This document shows positions 9,964 to 18,020 of a stretch of 18,382 nucleotides of DNA, in pieces (within the stretch, counting starts at the first letter, position 1; each line of letters starts with the position of its first letter). Under the pieces are notes generated by a model, which had not been told where the DNA came from, did not search any database, and was given only the letters and a program-made list of their open reading frames with translations. Origin of the DNA: Ichthyophonus hoferi (taxonomy: Eukaryota; Opisthokonta; Ichthyosporea; Ichthyophonida; Ichthyophonidae). The stretch lies in the NCBI GenBank assembly GCA_002751075.1, contig NAOQ01000072.1, positions 95,040-113,421 of the forward strand, in the 5' to 3' direction. Position numbers and translations under genes: made by a program.

Positions 9964-12934
9964 TTATAGCATTACTATCTCTTTCACTGGGTCATTTTCT
10001 TCGTTAAGATCTTCAACAGCAGTCAGGCTTGGCATGCTTTGTTCTTCTACGTTCTGAGTGAAATAAATATTAGCGATATTAAGTAGTGTGTAATAGATAT
10101 ATTAGCATATATATAGAGCGTTCCATTATAATAGGTGAAGTTTATATTAGCAGAACAAAATGTGCATAGGATCTAATAATATAAATCAATATGGCAAGGA
10201 TAATAAATAATAATAAAAAATGGTTAGAAAAAAATACAAAAAGTCAAACAATAACAACCAGTAGTAGTGAGAATTAAAATATCGAAATATAATAACAAAC
10301 GGGAGGTATTGGTAATTATATGTGGAAAAGCAACAAAGTGCATTAGAACAGTAAAGATAAGACAATACAACAAAACATTCGACCATGTCTGGCAATATAC
10401 ATGTAATAAACTATAGACATACACCATAACTGAGAAATATATTATTTCCTATTGTACATTATCAAAAAGGTGACCAACACACATATATATACATACACAC
10501 ACACAACCATACATACACAAACCAAACCTACCTTAAAAAAAATTATAACCACAGATATGTTATCAGCAGAATCCAAGTTAATTGCACGTTTCACAAGGGC
10601 TTTAGCTACTTCTGGTATTGGACCACTATCCTTGCGGTAGTTATCTACAAATTCAATGACATCTTTGGCATTCATAACATCCCAGAGGCCATCACACGCC
10701 AAACACATAAACGATTCAGCGTTACTAAGCTCGGTATTCGACTGGTCACAATCGCTAACAACATACCGTTTAAGCTGTCTATCCCCAATAGACCTTGCTA
10801 CACTAAGTACTCCATTGACGCGCCAGGCCCCGTGCCATACTACTACTCCACCCAGGCTCTCAATACGTTGTTTCTCATCCTCTCTATTCGGTGTGTGTGG
10901 CTCGCACATACCTTCTACAGCTTCTCCTCTGTAGATGACAATATCAGTGATCTCATTTCGTATATAAATGTATGTATTTGTATGTATATAGTATGCCATA
11001 ATTTGATACGGTACTATGTAGATTTCACAAATAAAATATTCGTTTAGAAGCATAAAATTAGGCAGATATATATATTCAGTTAAAGATGGTTTTTATTCAA
11101 TTTTGAAATACATGAGATGAGAGGATGGGGACGGCATAACAGAAATAAAATAACAAAGCGTTATAGGTAAGCATGATGTAACGAGATAACAAGTAAAATA
11201 AGAAATAAGAGAGAGAACAAAGATATTAATGCAAGGGAAAACATCTGCAAGTACAAAGACTTGATGGTAAACTAGATTGTATTGGTATATGTATGATAGT
11301 ATGATGGTAAGAGAGAATATATGGCAGTATGAAAGCATAGTAGTATGATAGTATGTTGGCATGTGTGATAATAAACACGTAGGTACACAATTGTATAAAT
11401 AAATAGAATAAAGTTAAACTATTAGGATAAAAAATAAGATATAAGTATACTACAATATAATTATGGAACTATGTCAAAACAGGGCAATATAGTATAGAAG
11501 AAGAAAAAAATGCAACGCATATATAATGGATGGAAAGAAGCTATGAAAATGGGCAAGAAAAGGGAAAAAATAAAAATAAAAAAAATACAAGGAGTAAAAG
11601 GTAAAGGGTGAACAAGATAAATATATATAGTTAGATATAGTTAGGGCTATATTGGAAAATAAAAATATAGAGCATAGTGTTATATTTGCATAACTGAAAA
11701 ATTGGGATGGTTCATTAATAATAGGATTGAATTGTTTGGATATATAAATAAATAGATAAATAAATAGGTAAGTAAGTAGATAGATATATTTATGGAGGAA
11801 TGGGAAAACATCAATAATAACAAAATAATAAGCCAAACACATAAGCAAATGCTCAACAACGCAGTAATATAGTAACAACACAGTAGTAATTAAAAATAAA
11901 TCATTAGAATATCATAAAAAAAAAGGAAAAAAAAATTGAAAGCCCTTAATAGTAATAACAATACTCTATACTCTATTTCTCTCTAACTTCCCTTACCTGC
12001 GACATAGCATGGCCTGAGAGTCCCCTAACCAAGCGGTGTAAAGTTTATTATCCCTGACAATGCTAACAATACACGTACACCCACTGGCAATATTATCTCT
12101 TTCAGCCTGGCGTAGGAAGTTAATATCTGTCTTAGCAAACCCTTCCGCTATAGCCTGTTCTATGTTATCTTTAAAGTGAAGTGATCGTACAATATTCACA
12201 TGGAGGTGTGTCTTTGTGTACTCCGCCGCCTCAACACCACCATGACCGTCATACACAGCAAAGAATGCATGAAATGGGTAGTCATCTCCCAAGCCAAATA
12301 ATGCGTTCAAGTCGGCGATAACTACATGTTTGTCTTCCATGCTGACCCTTCTACCTCTATCTGCATAAACTACAATATCACCAAAGGGTGATGATTCAGA
12401 AACGTGTTTCTCTGCGCCTTCCTGTTGAAACAATTCAATCTCTTTGTCTATACAGCTCATAACTGCCTTGGCCATTCCAACAGTGTCATAAAGGTCAAGG
12501 GTGATGTATTCAGTTGGCTGAACTGCTCCCTCTTTTGTCTTCAGCTTAAAATTTTGAAATCCCATCAGGTCAAGTTTCTTATATGTTCTACCAACCATTC
12601 TAAGGGCTATAGAGGAGTCAGGGTGGGGAAGGTCAGAGGGATCTTCTGACTTCTCTCCCTCTTCCTCTCCATTCTTCACGGTCTCCTCTTTATTCTTTAC
12701 TGCAAGAGCATATCTAGTTTTTAAATATTCCACAGCTACACGGAGAATTTCTCCTGGTGCCTCGGCAGACGTGACAATAAGAAGAGGAGTGACTGGTAAT
12801 TTGTCCCATTCTGCAAACCATTCACTATCAACATATTGCGATAAAAGAGTGTCACGCTGCCTTGCCAGGAGGGTACTACGAATTTCAGTTGATTTTTTGC
12901 GCCGCGTAAGGGGTGGATGTGCTGTTAAACTCAT
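9964..12934 (-). CDS. PP2C-type Ser/Thr protein phosphatase, PPM1E/F (POPX)-like, 3 exons
   Basis: Seen: coding exons 12934-11997, 10928-10532 and 10053-9964 join in frame (donors GTAAGG and GTAGGT; phases 2 and 0) to give 474 aa ending in TAA. The ATG at 12934 has an in-frame TAA two codons upstream. The N-terminal region (1-185) includes an acidic, charged linker at about 80-102. The PP2C domain (about 186-445) carries YADRGRRVSMEDKHV (E200, D201), VYDGHGG (D229), SGCT (284-287), WLGDSQ (302-307), EPHTPNREDEKQRIESLGG, AWRVNGVLSVARSIGD, LACDGLWDV (D392) and SADNISVV (D435). All expected Mg/Mn ligands are therefore present and the enzyme should be active. Exon 3 gives a short acidic tail (446-474). 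Known of the family: metal-dependent dephosphorylation of Ser/Thr; POPX members act on PAK and CaMKII in animals. The EPH.P.R.DEK.RIE.LGG and WRVNG motifs favour PPM1E/F over other PPMs, but FEM-2-like or ILKAP-like relatives remain possible. Confidence 0.93.
10929..11996 (-). other. intron 1 of the PP2C gene
   Basis: A 1068-bp GT..AG intron separates WLGDSQAMLCR from GEAVEGM within the catalytic domain. It is AT-rich with purine-rich runs on the plus strand (about 11500-11620) and degenerate GTATGATAGTATGATG-like repeats at about 11285-11365. The long Tyr/Phe/Leu-rich minus ORFs in it are compositional. I see no gene or transposon inside. Confidence 0.8.
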
Positions 12935-12956
12935 TTTTTATTTTGTAATTAGATCT

Positions 12957-12975
12957 CTAGAAGAAAATAAAACGA
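12957..12975 (-). promoter_or_regulatory. likely 3' splice site of a 5'-UTR intron of the PP2C gene
   Basis: On the minus strand a pyrimidine tract TTTTATTTTCTTCTAG ends 22 nt before the PP2C ATG. This is a strong acceptor placed just upstream of the start codon, so a non-coding first exon further upstream (right) is likely. No donor was fixed. Confidence 0.45.
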
Positions 12976-13051
12976 ATACTAGTAGGGAAAACTGTATTCG
13001 AATTTGAATAATAAAATATGTCAACTCATCACTTAATCAGTACTTATTATA

Positions 13052-13076
13052 CCAGCTAGAACCATTTTCTAGCTGG
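13052..13076. other. perfect 10-bp hairpin upstream of the PP2C gene
   Basis: CCAGCTAGAA-CCATT-TTCTAGCTGG forms a 10-bp stem with a 5-nt loop, about 120 bp upstream of the PP2C start codon. It may be a regulatory palindrome or a remnant of a repeat. Confidence 0.6.
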
Positions 13077-13318
13077 GATATTTATCTATTTATATTCTTT
13101 GCTGGAAAAAAATACAGAGCTCACACTATTTGGAAGGGGGAGAATGGCAAGATTTGACTAAGATATTAGCATGCAATTATTAAATATACATTAGACAATA
13201 TAAACTGTTATAATATATATATATAATTTCTTTAATAATTTGAAGATTTAAATTCTTCATTACACGTCCTGAAATAACTATAAAACTTTTTGATATATTG
13301 AATTACGTGAGTAGTTGG

Positions 13319-13615
13319 TTAGTTTACAAGGTCTATTGCTTCGCTCTCAATTAACCAATTGCCTATTGCGCGCAAGTATGTTATGTCCCGTCCATCTATT
13401 TTTAAGCAACCTGGCCATGATAAACATATAATAACAAATCCTACGGCTATTGTTTGATATTTATAATTATTATATGATATTTCAGATAATTTTATAAAAT
13501 TCCAGGATACTTTGGGTTCGGCATCTTTAGTATAAAAAGTAAGACAATGTCGAAGTAAAAGATTTTCATAACTAGAAATATAAGTCTTATCAACTGTACT
13601 TGGATATAAACTTTT
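13319..13615 (-). CDS. unidentified coding-like open frame, 98 codons, possible terminal exon
   Basis: The minus frame is open from 13615 to the TAA at 13319-13321 and contains no Met. The peptide has mixed composition, including KSLYPSTVDKTYISSYENLL, FYTKDAEPKVSWNFIKLSE, LSWPGCLKIDGRDITYLRAI and GNWLIESEAIDLVN. Possible acceptors lie at its upstream end (TTTTAAAAAAG before TTTATATC; CCAAGTACAG before TTGATAAG). It could be the last exon of a minus-strand gene whose other exons I could not find, or a decayed gene piece. I recognise no family. By composition alone roughly one such ORF is expected by chance in this window, so the call rests on the protein-like composition. Confidence 0.4.
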   Translation of the reverse strand, partial: KSLYPSTVDKTYISSYENLLLRHCLTFYTKDAEPKVSWNFIKLSEISYNNYKYQTIAVGFVIICLSWPGCLKIDGRDITYLRAIGNWLIESEAIDLVN

Positions 13616-14011
13616 TTAAAATAATGGAGGGAAAAAGATCCTACACTATTAAAGTTAAGCATAATTGGTATTTTGTATCTATATACGAGAGCGAATAGAA
13701 GCTATCTAACCTATCCAATCTATGCTTTTATGCCACCGATTTCGCATTTTCTCGCAGTTTGCTCAGTTTAAGGGAGCCCAATATGATTAATATCTATTTA
13801 ATTTGAACTGTACTTTGGGCAGCCAATGCTTGTTTTTTGAGAAAAAGAAAAAAAAGTAAAGCATATTATATTATTCATATATATTATTTTATGAGGATGA
13901 TATTTAATGGTTGAAAACTGGCAAATTGACATTAAAACACGGGGAACCATTGGTTTTTAAGTATATAGAAATGTGATAGTGCAAACGAATAAGCGACGCA
14001 CAATCTATATA

Positions 14012-14039
14012 TGTATCAATCAGATATTGGATTGATACA
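14012..14039. other. perfect 10-bp hairpin
   Basis: TGTATCAATC-AGATATTG-GATTGATACA: a perfect 10-bp stem with an 8-nt loop in non-coding AT-rich sequence. No associated gene or terminator function can be assigned. Confidence 0.55.
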
Positions 14040-14171
14040 AATTAATAACCAAATCAGGGTATTTCTTAGTATAAACAAAACACGCTTGTACCACGTGACC
14101 ACGTTAAACAATTATGGCCTAGAGTTTTACTTTAAAATATTTAAACTTACGGTGCTATTTTTGTAAATAAG

Positions 14172-14242
14172 ATATATTTTAAACACAATCTCTTTGAAAT
14201 AAAATTTATTTTAATTACAATCTATCTTAAAAAAAATCCATT
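14172..14242. repeat. 32-bp imperfect tandem repeat, about 2 copies
   Basis: ATTTTAAACACAATCTCTTT followed by GAAATAAAATTT is immediately followed by ATTTTAATTACAATCTATCT followed by TAAAAAAAATCC, and then a partial third start ATTTTAAATATTTACA. The rest of 13620-14490 is AT-rich with only short coding-like shards (for example a minus frame of about 30 codons near 14270-14360) that I do not call. Confidence 0.45.
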
Positions 14243-14546
14243 TTAAATATTTACATTTACTTAATTATGATTGGGTGATAAATAAGGGAATGTTCCTCCG
14301 ACTGGCAGGAAGGTTCTTATGGCGCAATAGCAAACTGTTTTAAAAACCTTTTAATGTTAATATCTCCTTGACTGCCTTCAATCAACAATTATAAATAATA
14401 GAGAATTGTAAAATGAGGAAAATAAAAGTGCATATTGCATGAGAATATAATCGAATATATTATATTTAGTCTACTTGTTAGTTTCTACTAATATGTCGGA
14501 GGTGGTTCCTATTTTAGATCCACTATTCATCATATTTTTCACATAG

Positions 14547-14927
14547 CACATTCTTCTGAGCTCTTGTGAAAGATCGCACGTTCATGAAGGCCTATTTATT
14601 GGCTGTATGGTAGATGTAGCAAATATTTTGCAACTTCAAGTTAAATTTACGTAAGATATACTGTAATGAATATAGATATTTGCGATTGGGTTCATTATCA
14701 TGAATTCTATAATACCTAGTATAGTGTGCCCTACTGGCTTAGCCTTATTAGGGACTCTGGGAACTGGAAAACCATGTGGCTACATCTATTTGGGATATCG
14801 TTTGAAAAATGATACAATTTTAAAAACTAACTTAAATCAACATGACGGAGAATGGGTTGCTGGACCTCTAAGATTTGGAAGAAGAGACTTTATAAAGGCA
14901 AAAAAACTCAACGTGTTATTGCTTTAG
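14547..14927 (+). CDS. possible two-exon 3' end of an unidentified plus-strand gene
   Basis: A coding-like exon 14547-14650 (peptide includes CERSHVHEGLFIGCMVDVAN and ILQLQVKF) follows an acceptor-like CATATTTTTCACATAG. It ends at a good donor GTAAGA. A 69-nt intron (14651-14719, ending AATACCTAG) would join it in frame to 14720-14927. That exon encodes TGLALLGTLGTGKPCGYIYL, GYRLKNDTILKTNLNQHDGE and WVAGPLRFGRRDF before TAG. The second exon alone is open as a 75-codon ORF from an ATG at 14700. No known domain is recognised. The proposed 69-nt intron is much shorter than those of the two firm genes, which weakens the model. A same-frame ATG at 14493 lies upstream but is separated by a TAG. Confidence 0.33.
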
Positions 14928-14989
14928 TTTCACACCGTAGTATAATTTTTTCTCCTCCTCTCTCTAACAATAATGACACCTCATGCTTG

Positions 14990-15337
14990 CAGCACACGTG
15001 ATATTTCCTTTTGACCACAACTTGAATAATTTTGATTTGAAAAAGAAACTCCTGCTAAGATTTTTTATTACTAAACCAGTCAACAGGACGTGTTTTAGGT
15101 ATAATACCCGAACAACGAGTTATCCGGACCGAAAGACGTGATCTGAAATGGTTTATTATATTCGCGGGACATCTGCCATTGACTAGTTCAAGTTTGGTCG
15201 ATCATCTTGGATTGACATTCGACACCAATAGAAAACACTAACTATGTTTCCAGACTACGTTGTAATATATAAATGGTAATTACTAATATAGCTATGTAAA
15301 AGAATACCTAAATTAATTGATTAGTACTATTTTAACA
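14990..15337 (+). mobile_element. diverged solo-LTR copy 3 (plus orientation, left end approximate)
   Basis: Homology to the reverse of copy 1 is clear over 15090-15240: GATCTGAAATGGTT, TGCCATTG-like, TTCAAGTTT, GATCATCTT and GATTG(A/G)CATT in the same order. Further similarity (CTATGTAAAAGAATACC near 15291-15310) leads to a terminal TTTTAACA at about 15337. The left end is uncertain. The copy is markedly more diverged than copies 1 and 2, so probably an older fossil of the same LTR family. A 52-codon plus ORF at 14983-15141 overlaps it and is not called as a gene. Confidence 0.55.
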
Positions 15338-15461
15338 ATATATGTACTATTTATACTATTTTAATAAGTTATTAGTTATTATAATGCAAAACGTAAATAA
15401 AACGAATTTGTTTATATTTATTATTTGATATAAATGAAATATAAGGGTTGGCTTATTATCA

Positions 15462-15495
15462 ACCCAAGTATACAAGTATATATATATACTTGGTT
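15462..15495. other. AT-rich palindrome
   Basis: CCAAGTATA and its complement TATACTTGG flank a short TA-rich centre. The stretch 15338-15798 is otherwise plain AT-rich sequence with no gene signal. Confidence 0.45.
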
Positions 15496-15798
15496 GCTGC
15501 TTTTGTGTTTATTCAGTTATGTATACAAATCTATTCTAAAAATGGATATACTGCATCATGTTGTATGAAAGTCAATAAAGCATTATAGGAATTATAAAAT
15601 ATAAAATAGGATCAATTTAAGACATTTGACCACTGAAAGGGGTTATTAGTGCTTGCCTAATGCCTAAAGTGTTAAATATTCGGAACACGTTTGAAACGAA
15701 TGACGAAAACCACGGTGCATATAATATCACAAAACCGATGTATCACTAATATTATAATATACTCTGCTATATTAAAATATGCATTGATTTTGGTATTT

Positions 15799-16200
15799 TT
15801 ATTGCCTGCTCTTAAATAATCTTAATAATGACCTTTTATTACCAGTGTTGTCCAATTTGCGGAAGCCTCGTATTCGTTTGTAGGATTCGACTGCCCGAAT
15901 GATGCTTGGCCATGTAGGAAATTTAGCATTTTGGGCCTCTAACCAAGCGACCGCACCTTCATATTGCGGAAAGTTGTAGAGAATACGAAGAGCAACAGCT
16001 GTAAAGGAATCGCGATAAAATTTTGTGCAAAGTGTGTTGTACCTTTGATAGAAACTTGTTGACAACAAACCGTCAACAAAAGACCGTATAGAAATGGGAG
16101 AGAGTCCGTGTTTATTATTAGCTGTTTTGTGTGTGAACCGGAGCCGGCCTGAATCGTTTTCCCTCGGAACAACTTTCGTGTAAAATAGCCGCCGCCCCGC
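15799..16200 (-). CDS. unidentified coding-like open frame, 133 codons, no initiator Met
   Basis: The minus frame is open from 16200 to the stop at 15799-15801 and is less AT-rich than its neighbours, with a GC-rich beginning (GCGGGGCGGCGG, near 16189-16200). The peptide includes FYTKVVPRENDSGRLRF, SFVDGLLSTSFYQRYNTLC, FYRDSFTAVALRILYNFPQY, EGAVAWLEAQNAKFPTWPS and IIRAVESYKRIRGFRKLDN, then a basic end. A run this long is unlikely by chance in sequence of this composition. The Trp-containing helical middle and basic end could fit a gag-like segment of a retroelement fossil, or a host exon. I cannot assign it and no partner gene is seen beside it. Confidence 0.42.
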   Translation of the reverse strand, partial: AGRRLFYTKVVPRENDSGRLRFTHKTANNKHGLSPISIRSFVDGLLSTSFYQRYNTLCTKFYRDSFTAVALRILYNFPQYEGAVAWLEAQNAKFPTWPSIIRAVESYKRIRGFRKLDNTGNKRSLLRLFKSRQ

Positions 16201-16277
16201 TTATTAAGCTTACTTAAGAATCATTGGGTTAGCGGTATAAGACTATTTATAGGTATGTTTTAACTAATAGTAATTAG

Positions 16278-16695
16278 TTTTCACAAAGTCTAGATTATAG
16301 TTATCGATTCAATCGTGACCAGAGTGCTTTTAAGGCACTGGCTTTAGCTTTAACCTGGGACAATCTCCAGAAAAATCACCTATTCATTCCGATTATTCCA
16401 ACATGTTTATCTATTCAAATAATGTACCATACTACGTATACCGACTGGTTTTCAGTATGATGGCGGAAACTATATAATCCTTATTCGGGTCTCATACAAG
16501 GACCGTAAATTATAGTAAAATTAATGTTAAAAGCTTAGCAATTTTGTGTTATTTCAGTATGCCCAAAGGCAAGTCGTCAATGAAATAGAAGTTTTCCAAA
16601 CGACACTTACTCATAACACCGAAATTTATAGAACCGTCTGCTCACATTGGAAAGAAACAAAAGGTCACCATTCCTTCTTCAGACTCTACAGATGA
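16278..16695 (+). CDS. possible spliced fragment of an unidentified plus-strand gene
   Basis: An open exon-like stretch 16278-16454 (peptide includes DYSYRFNRDQSAFKALALAL, TWDNLQKNHLFIPIIPTCLS and YHTTYTDWFS) ends at a GTATGA donor. A 103-nt intron closing with TTTTGTGTTATTTCAG leads in frame to 16558-16695, whose peptide includes YAQRQVVNEIEVFQTTLTHN and ends FFRLYR before TGA. The upstream side is bounded by GTAATTAG, also acceptor-like. The proposed intron is far shorter than those of the firm genes. It overlaps another open frame (16589-16870), so at most one of the two is the real reading. No family recognised. Confidence 0.3.
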
Positions 16696-16870
16696 CAACA
16701 CCGTGTCCTCCCAAGCAGCAACCACCCAACAGTTCATCTCGCTTCCTCCCATCTCTATCCAAGTCACACCGTCTTCTTCAAGCTCAGAGGAATCGAAATC
16801 GCCATTTTCTTCAGATTCAGAATCAGATAATATCAGTGAGATTGACGAGGAGACCTCCAACATATATTAA
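16589..16870 (+). CDS. alternative open frame: Lys-rich start, Ser/acidic low-complexity tail
   Basis: The frame is open from 16589 to TAA at 16868-16870 (93 codons), just after an in-frame TAG at 16586-16588. The peptide starts KFSKRHLLITPKF and passes through HIGKKQKVTIPSSDSTDD to a phosphosite-like tail SSSSSEESKSPFSSDSESD. Such tails are common at the ends of nuclear or RNA-associated proteins. It overlaps the spliced frame ending at 16695. The opposite strand (16642-16863) is also open and acidic because Ser and Glu codons are partly complementary, so even the strand is uncertain. Confidence 0.28.
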   Translation, partial: KFSKRHLLITPKFIEPSAHIGKKQKVTIPSSDSTDDNTVSSQAATTQQFISLPPISIQVTPSSSSSEESKSPFSSDSESDNISEIDEETSNIY

Positions 16871-16894
16871 GTGAAATAATCTACCTAGGCCAAG

Positions 16895-16950
16895 GGAGAG
16901 AGTTAAAACAAGAATATTCAATTAATTTAGGCATTTTTTTATATAGTTAG
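16895..16950 (-). mobile_element. possible LTR fragment, copy 4
   Basis: GTTAAAACAAGAATATTCAA followed by TTAATTTAGGCATTTTTTTA and TATAGTTAG closely follows the terminal segment of copy 1 (GCTAAAACAGGAATATTTAA..TTTTATATAGTTAG). Homology fades after about 16950 and no other end was found. It is a partial fossil of the same family at best. Confidence 0.4.
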
Positions 16951-16964
16951 ATATCTATATTTAT

Positions 16965-17002
16965 ACACATAGTAATATAAAATAAAATGCTTTATTACAT
17001 TT
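16965..17002. repeat. direct repeat left of the 5S gene
   Basis: ACACATAGTAATATAAAATA followed by AAATGCTTTATT is matched by ACATATAGCGATATGAAATA followed by AAGTGCTTTATT at about 17306-17338, in the same orientation. The two copies bracket the 5S rRNA gene about 340 bp apart. Confidence 0.5.
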
Positions 17003-17040
17003 AAATACAATACTAAACACGTGCTGTACTAATAATAAAA

Positions 17041-17151
17041 CTACAGCAAGTAGTATTTCCGTGTGGTGCCCTACCAAGAGGACTAACCACGCTCATAGCA
17101 GTTTAACTTTCCAGATCGGACGAGATGGTGCTTTATGCTAGGCATTCGTAC
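17041..17151 (-). rRNA. 5S rRNA
   Basis: On the minus strand the sequence contains the conserved 5S core CATCTCGTCCGATCTGGAAA with GTTAAAC, then GTGGTTAGTC, then CTTGGTAGGGCACCACACGG with AAATAC, and ends GCTGTAG. Immediately after it a TTTT run can serve as the Pol III terminator. The internal control region (box A-like AGTTAAACTGC and box C-like TTGGTAGGG..) is recognisable. The 5' end GTACGAATGCC and the terminal helix pair only partly with the 3' end, so the exact ends are uncertain by several bases and a slightly decayed copy is possible. Linkage to 28S on the same strand supports a real rDNA-linked 5S. Confidence 0.8.
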
Positions 17152-17305
17152 AAAAGCTATATTAAAATGATATATTTTAAATTTTAATATTTACAGATAT
17201 TATGAATTAATATAAATAAAATATTGAATTCTTGGAATTGTAGGAACATTGAGAAGTACTTAATCAGAAATTTTGGTTGTACATTATATATATACTTAAT
17301 TATGT

Positions 17306-17350
17306 ACATATAGCGATATGAAATAAAGTGCTTTATTCTAGGCATGACCT
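17306..17350 (-). pseudogene. direct-repeat partner containing a partial 5S 5'-end copy
   Basis: On the minus strand ATGCCTAGAATAAAGCAC closely matches ATGCCTAGCATAAAGCAC at the 5' end of the 5S gene (17 of 18 bases). No downstream 5S core follows. It lies inside the right-hand copy of the direct repeat that brackets the 5S gene, so it looks like a truncated duplicate of the gene start. Confidence 0.4.
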
Positions 17351-18020
17351 TAACTAGTAGAGTAAATTATTATTATAATATTTATCAGAAATCTTAAATA
17401 ATGTAAATTATTAATGCAATATGGCAATTGAAACGAACTTTAACTATCAACAGTATTTGTGGTAAATATATGAAATGATCCTTCCACATGTCTAAAAAAC
17501 TAGATTTAAAACGCGCTAAGACCATAATTTAGAGGTGTATAATAGTCAAAAATTTCAAGCTTGCACCAAACGGTGCTCACGTTGGTTTTCTCTGGTTCTT
17601 TTCAGCTGGCAAGCGTTCGCACCATACGTCGCTCATGCATTTTTTAATCATTATTGACGATTCCTTGGGGATAATTTAGGCCAATATTGTAGCTTCCAAC
17701 TGAGACTTTTTATAGCTCAGACACAGAGTATTAACTACCAATACGAGTACTTTGACAGATTAATAATGTAGAGTAGCTAGTAGCGCTAAAACACACTCTT
17801 AGGAGTACAACACACACTCGGACCCAGACCTCAGCCCCAACTATATTGTAGTCAAGTTTTTAATTATAACACTCTTGGGTCAATAAGTTCTATAAGGATA
17901 TTATATAATAAATAGATACGTTGTAAAAGGAGAGATCTTTATGGTATTTCGAGAGGTTTATAACAAAATAGCGAGGAGGGGGAATGACGAGGTTTGGGTC
18001 AACCCAAATACAAAGCAAGT
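17351..18020. other. rDNA spacer without recognisable genes
   Basis: The spacer between the 5S and 28S genes. AT-rich to the left, moderately mixed at 17560-17640 and 17800-17850. I see no ORF of note, no tRNA box B and no tandem spacer repeats within it. Confidence 0.6.

Noticed and set aside
10452-11047. Plus-strand ORFs opposite PP2C exon 2
   Set aside because: Antisense shadows of a confidently identified catalytic exon.
11093-11881. Long minus-strand ORFs in the PP2C intron
   Set aside because: They encode almost only Tyr, Phe, Leu, Ile and Ser from purine-rich plus-strand runs, and they sit inside an intron defined by matching phases on both sides.
12404-13007. Plus-strand ORFs opposite PP2C exon 1 and its upstream flank
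   Set aside because: Antisense of the phosphatase exon, with no protein-like features of their own.
14983-15141. 52-codon plus ORF starting MLAAHVIFPF
   Set aside because: Overlaps LTR copy 3, is short, and has no recognised motif.
16642-16863. Minus-strand acidic 73-codon ORF
   Set aside because: Mirror of the plus-strand Ser-rich codons (TCT/TCA/TTC against AGA/TGA/GAA). It cannot be distinguished by composition, and the plus-strand frame is longer.
16589-16870. UAG recoding as an explanation for in-frame TAG before two coding-like frames
   Set aside because: The confidently built solute-binding-like gene ends at TAG, and both TAGs also look like splice acceptors, so reassignment is unnecessary.
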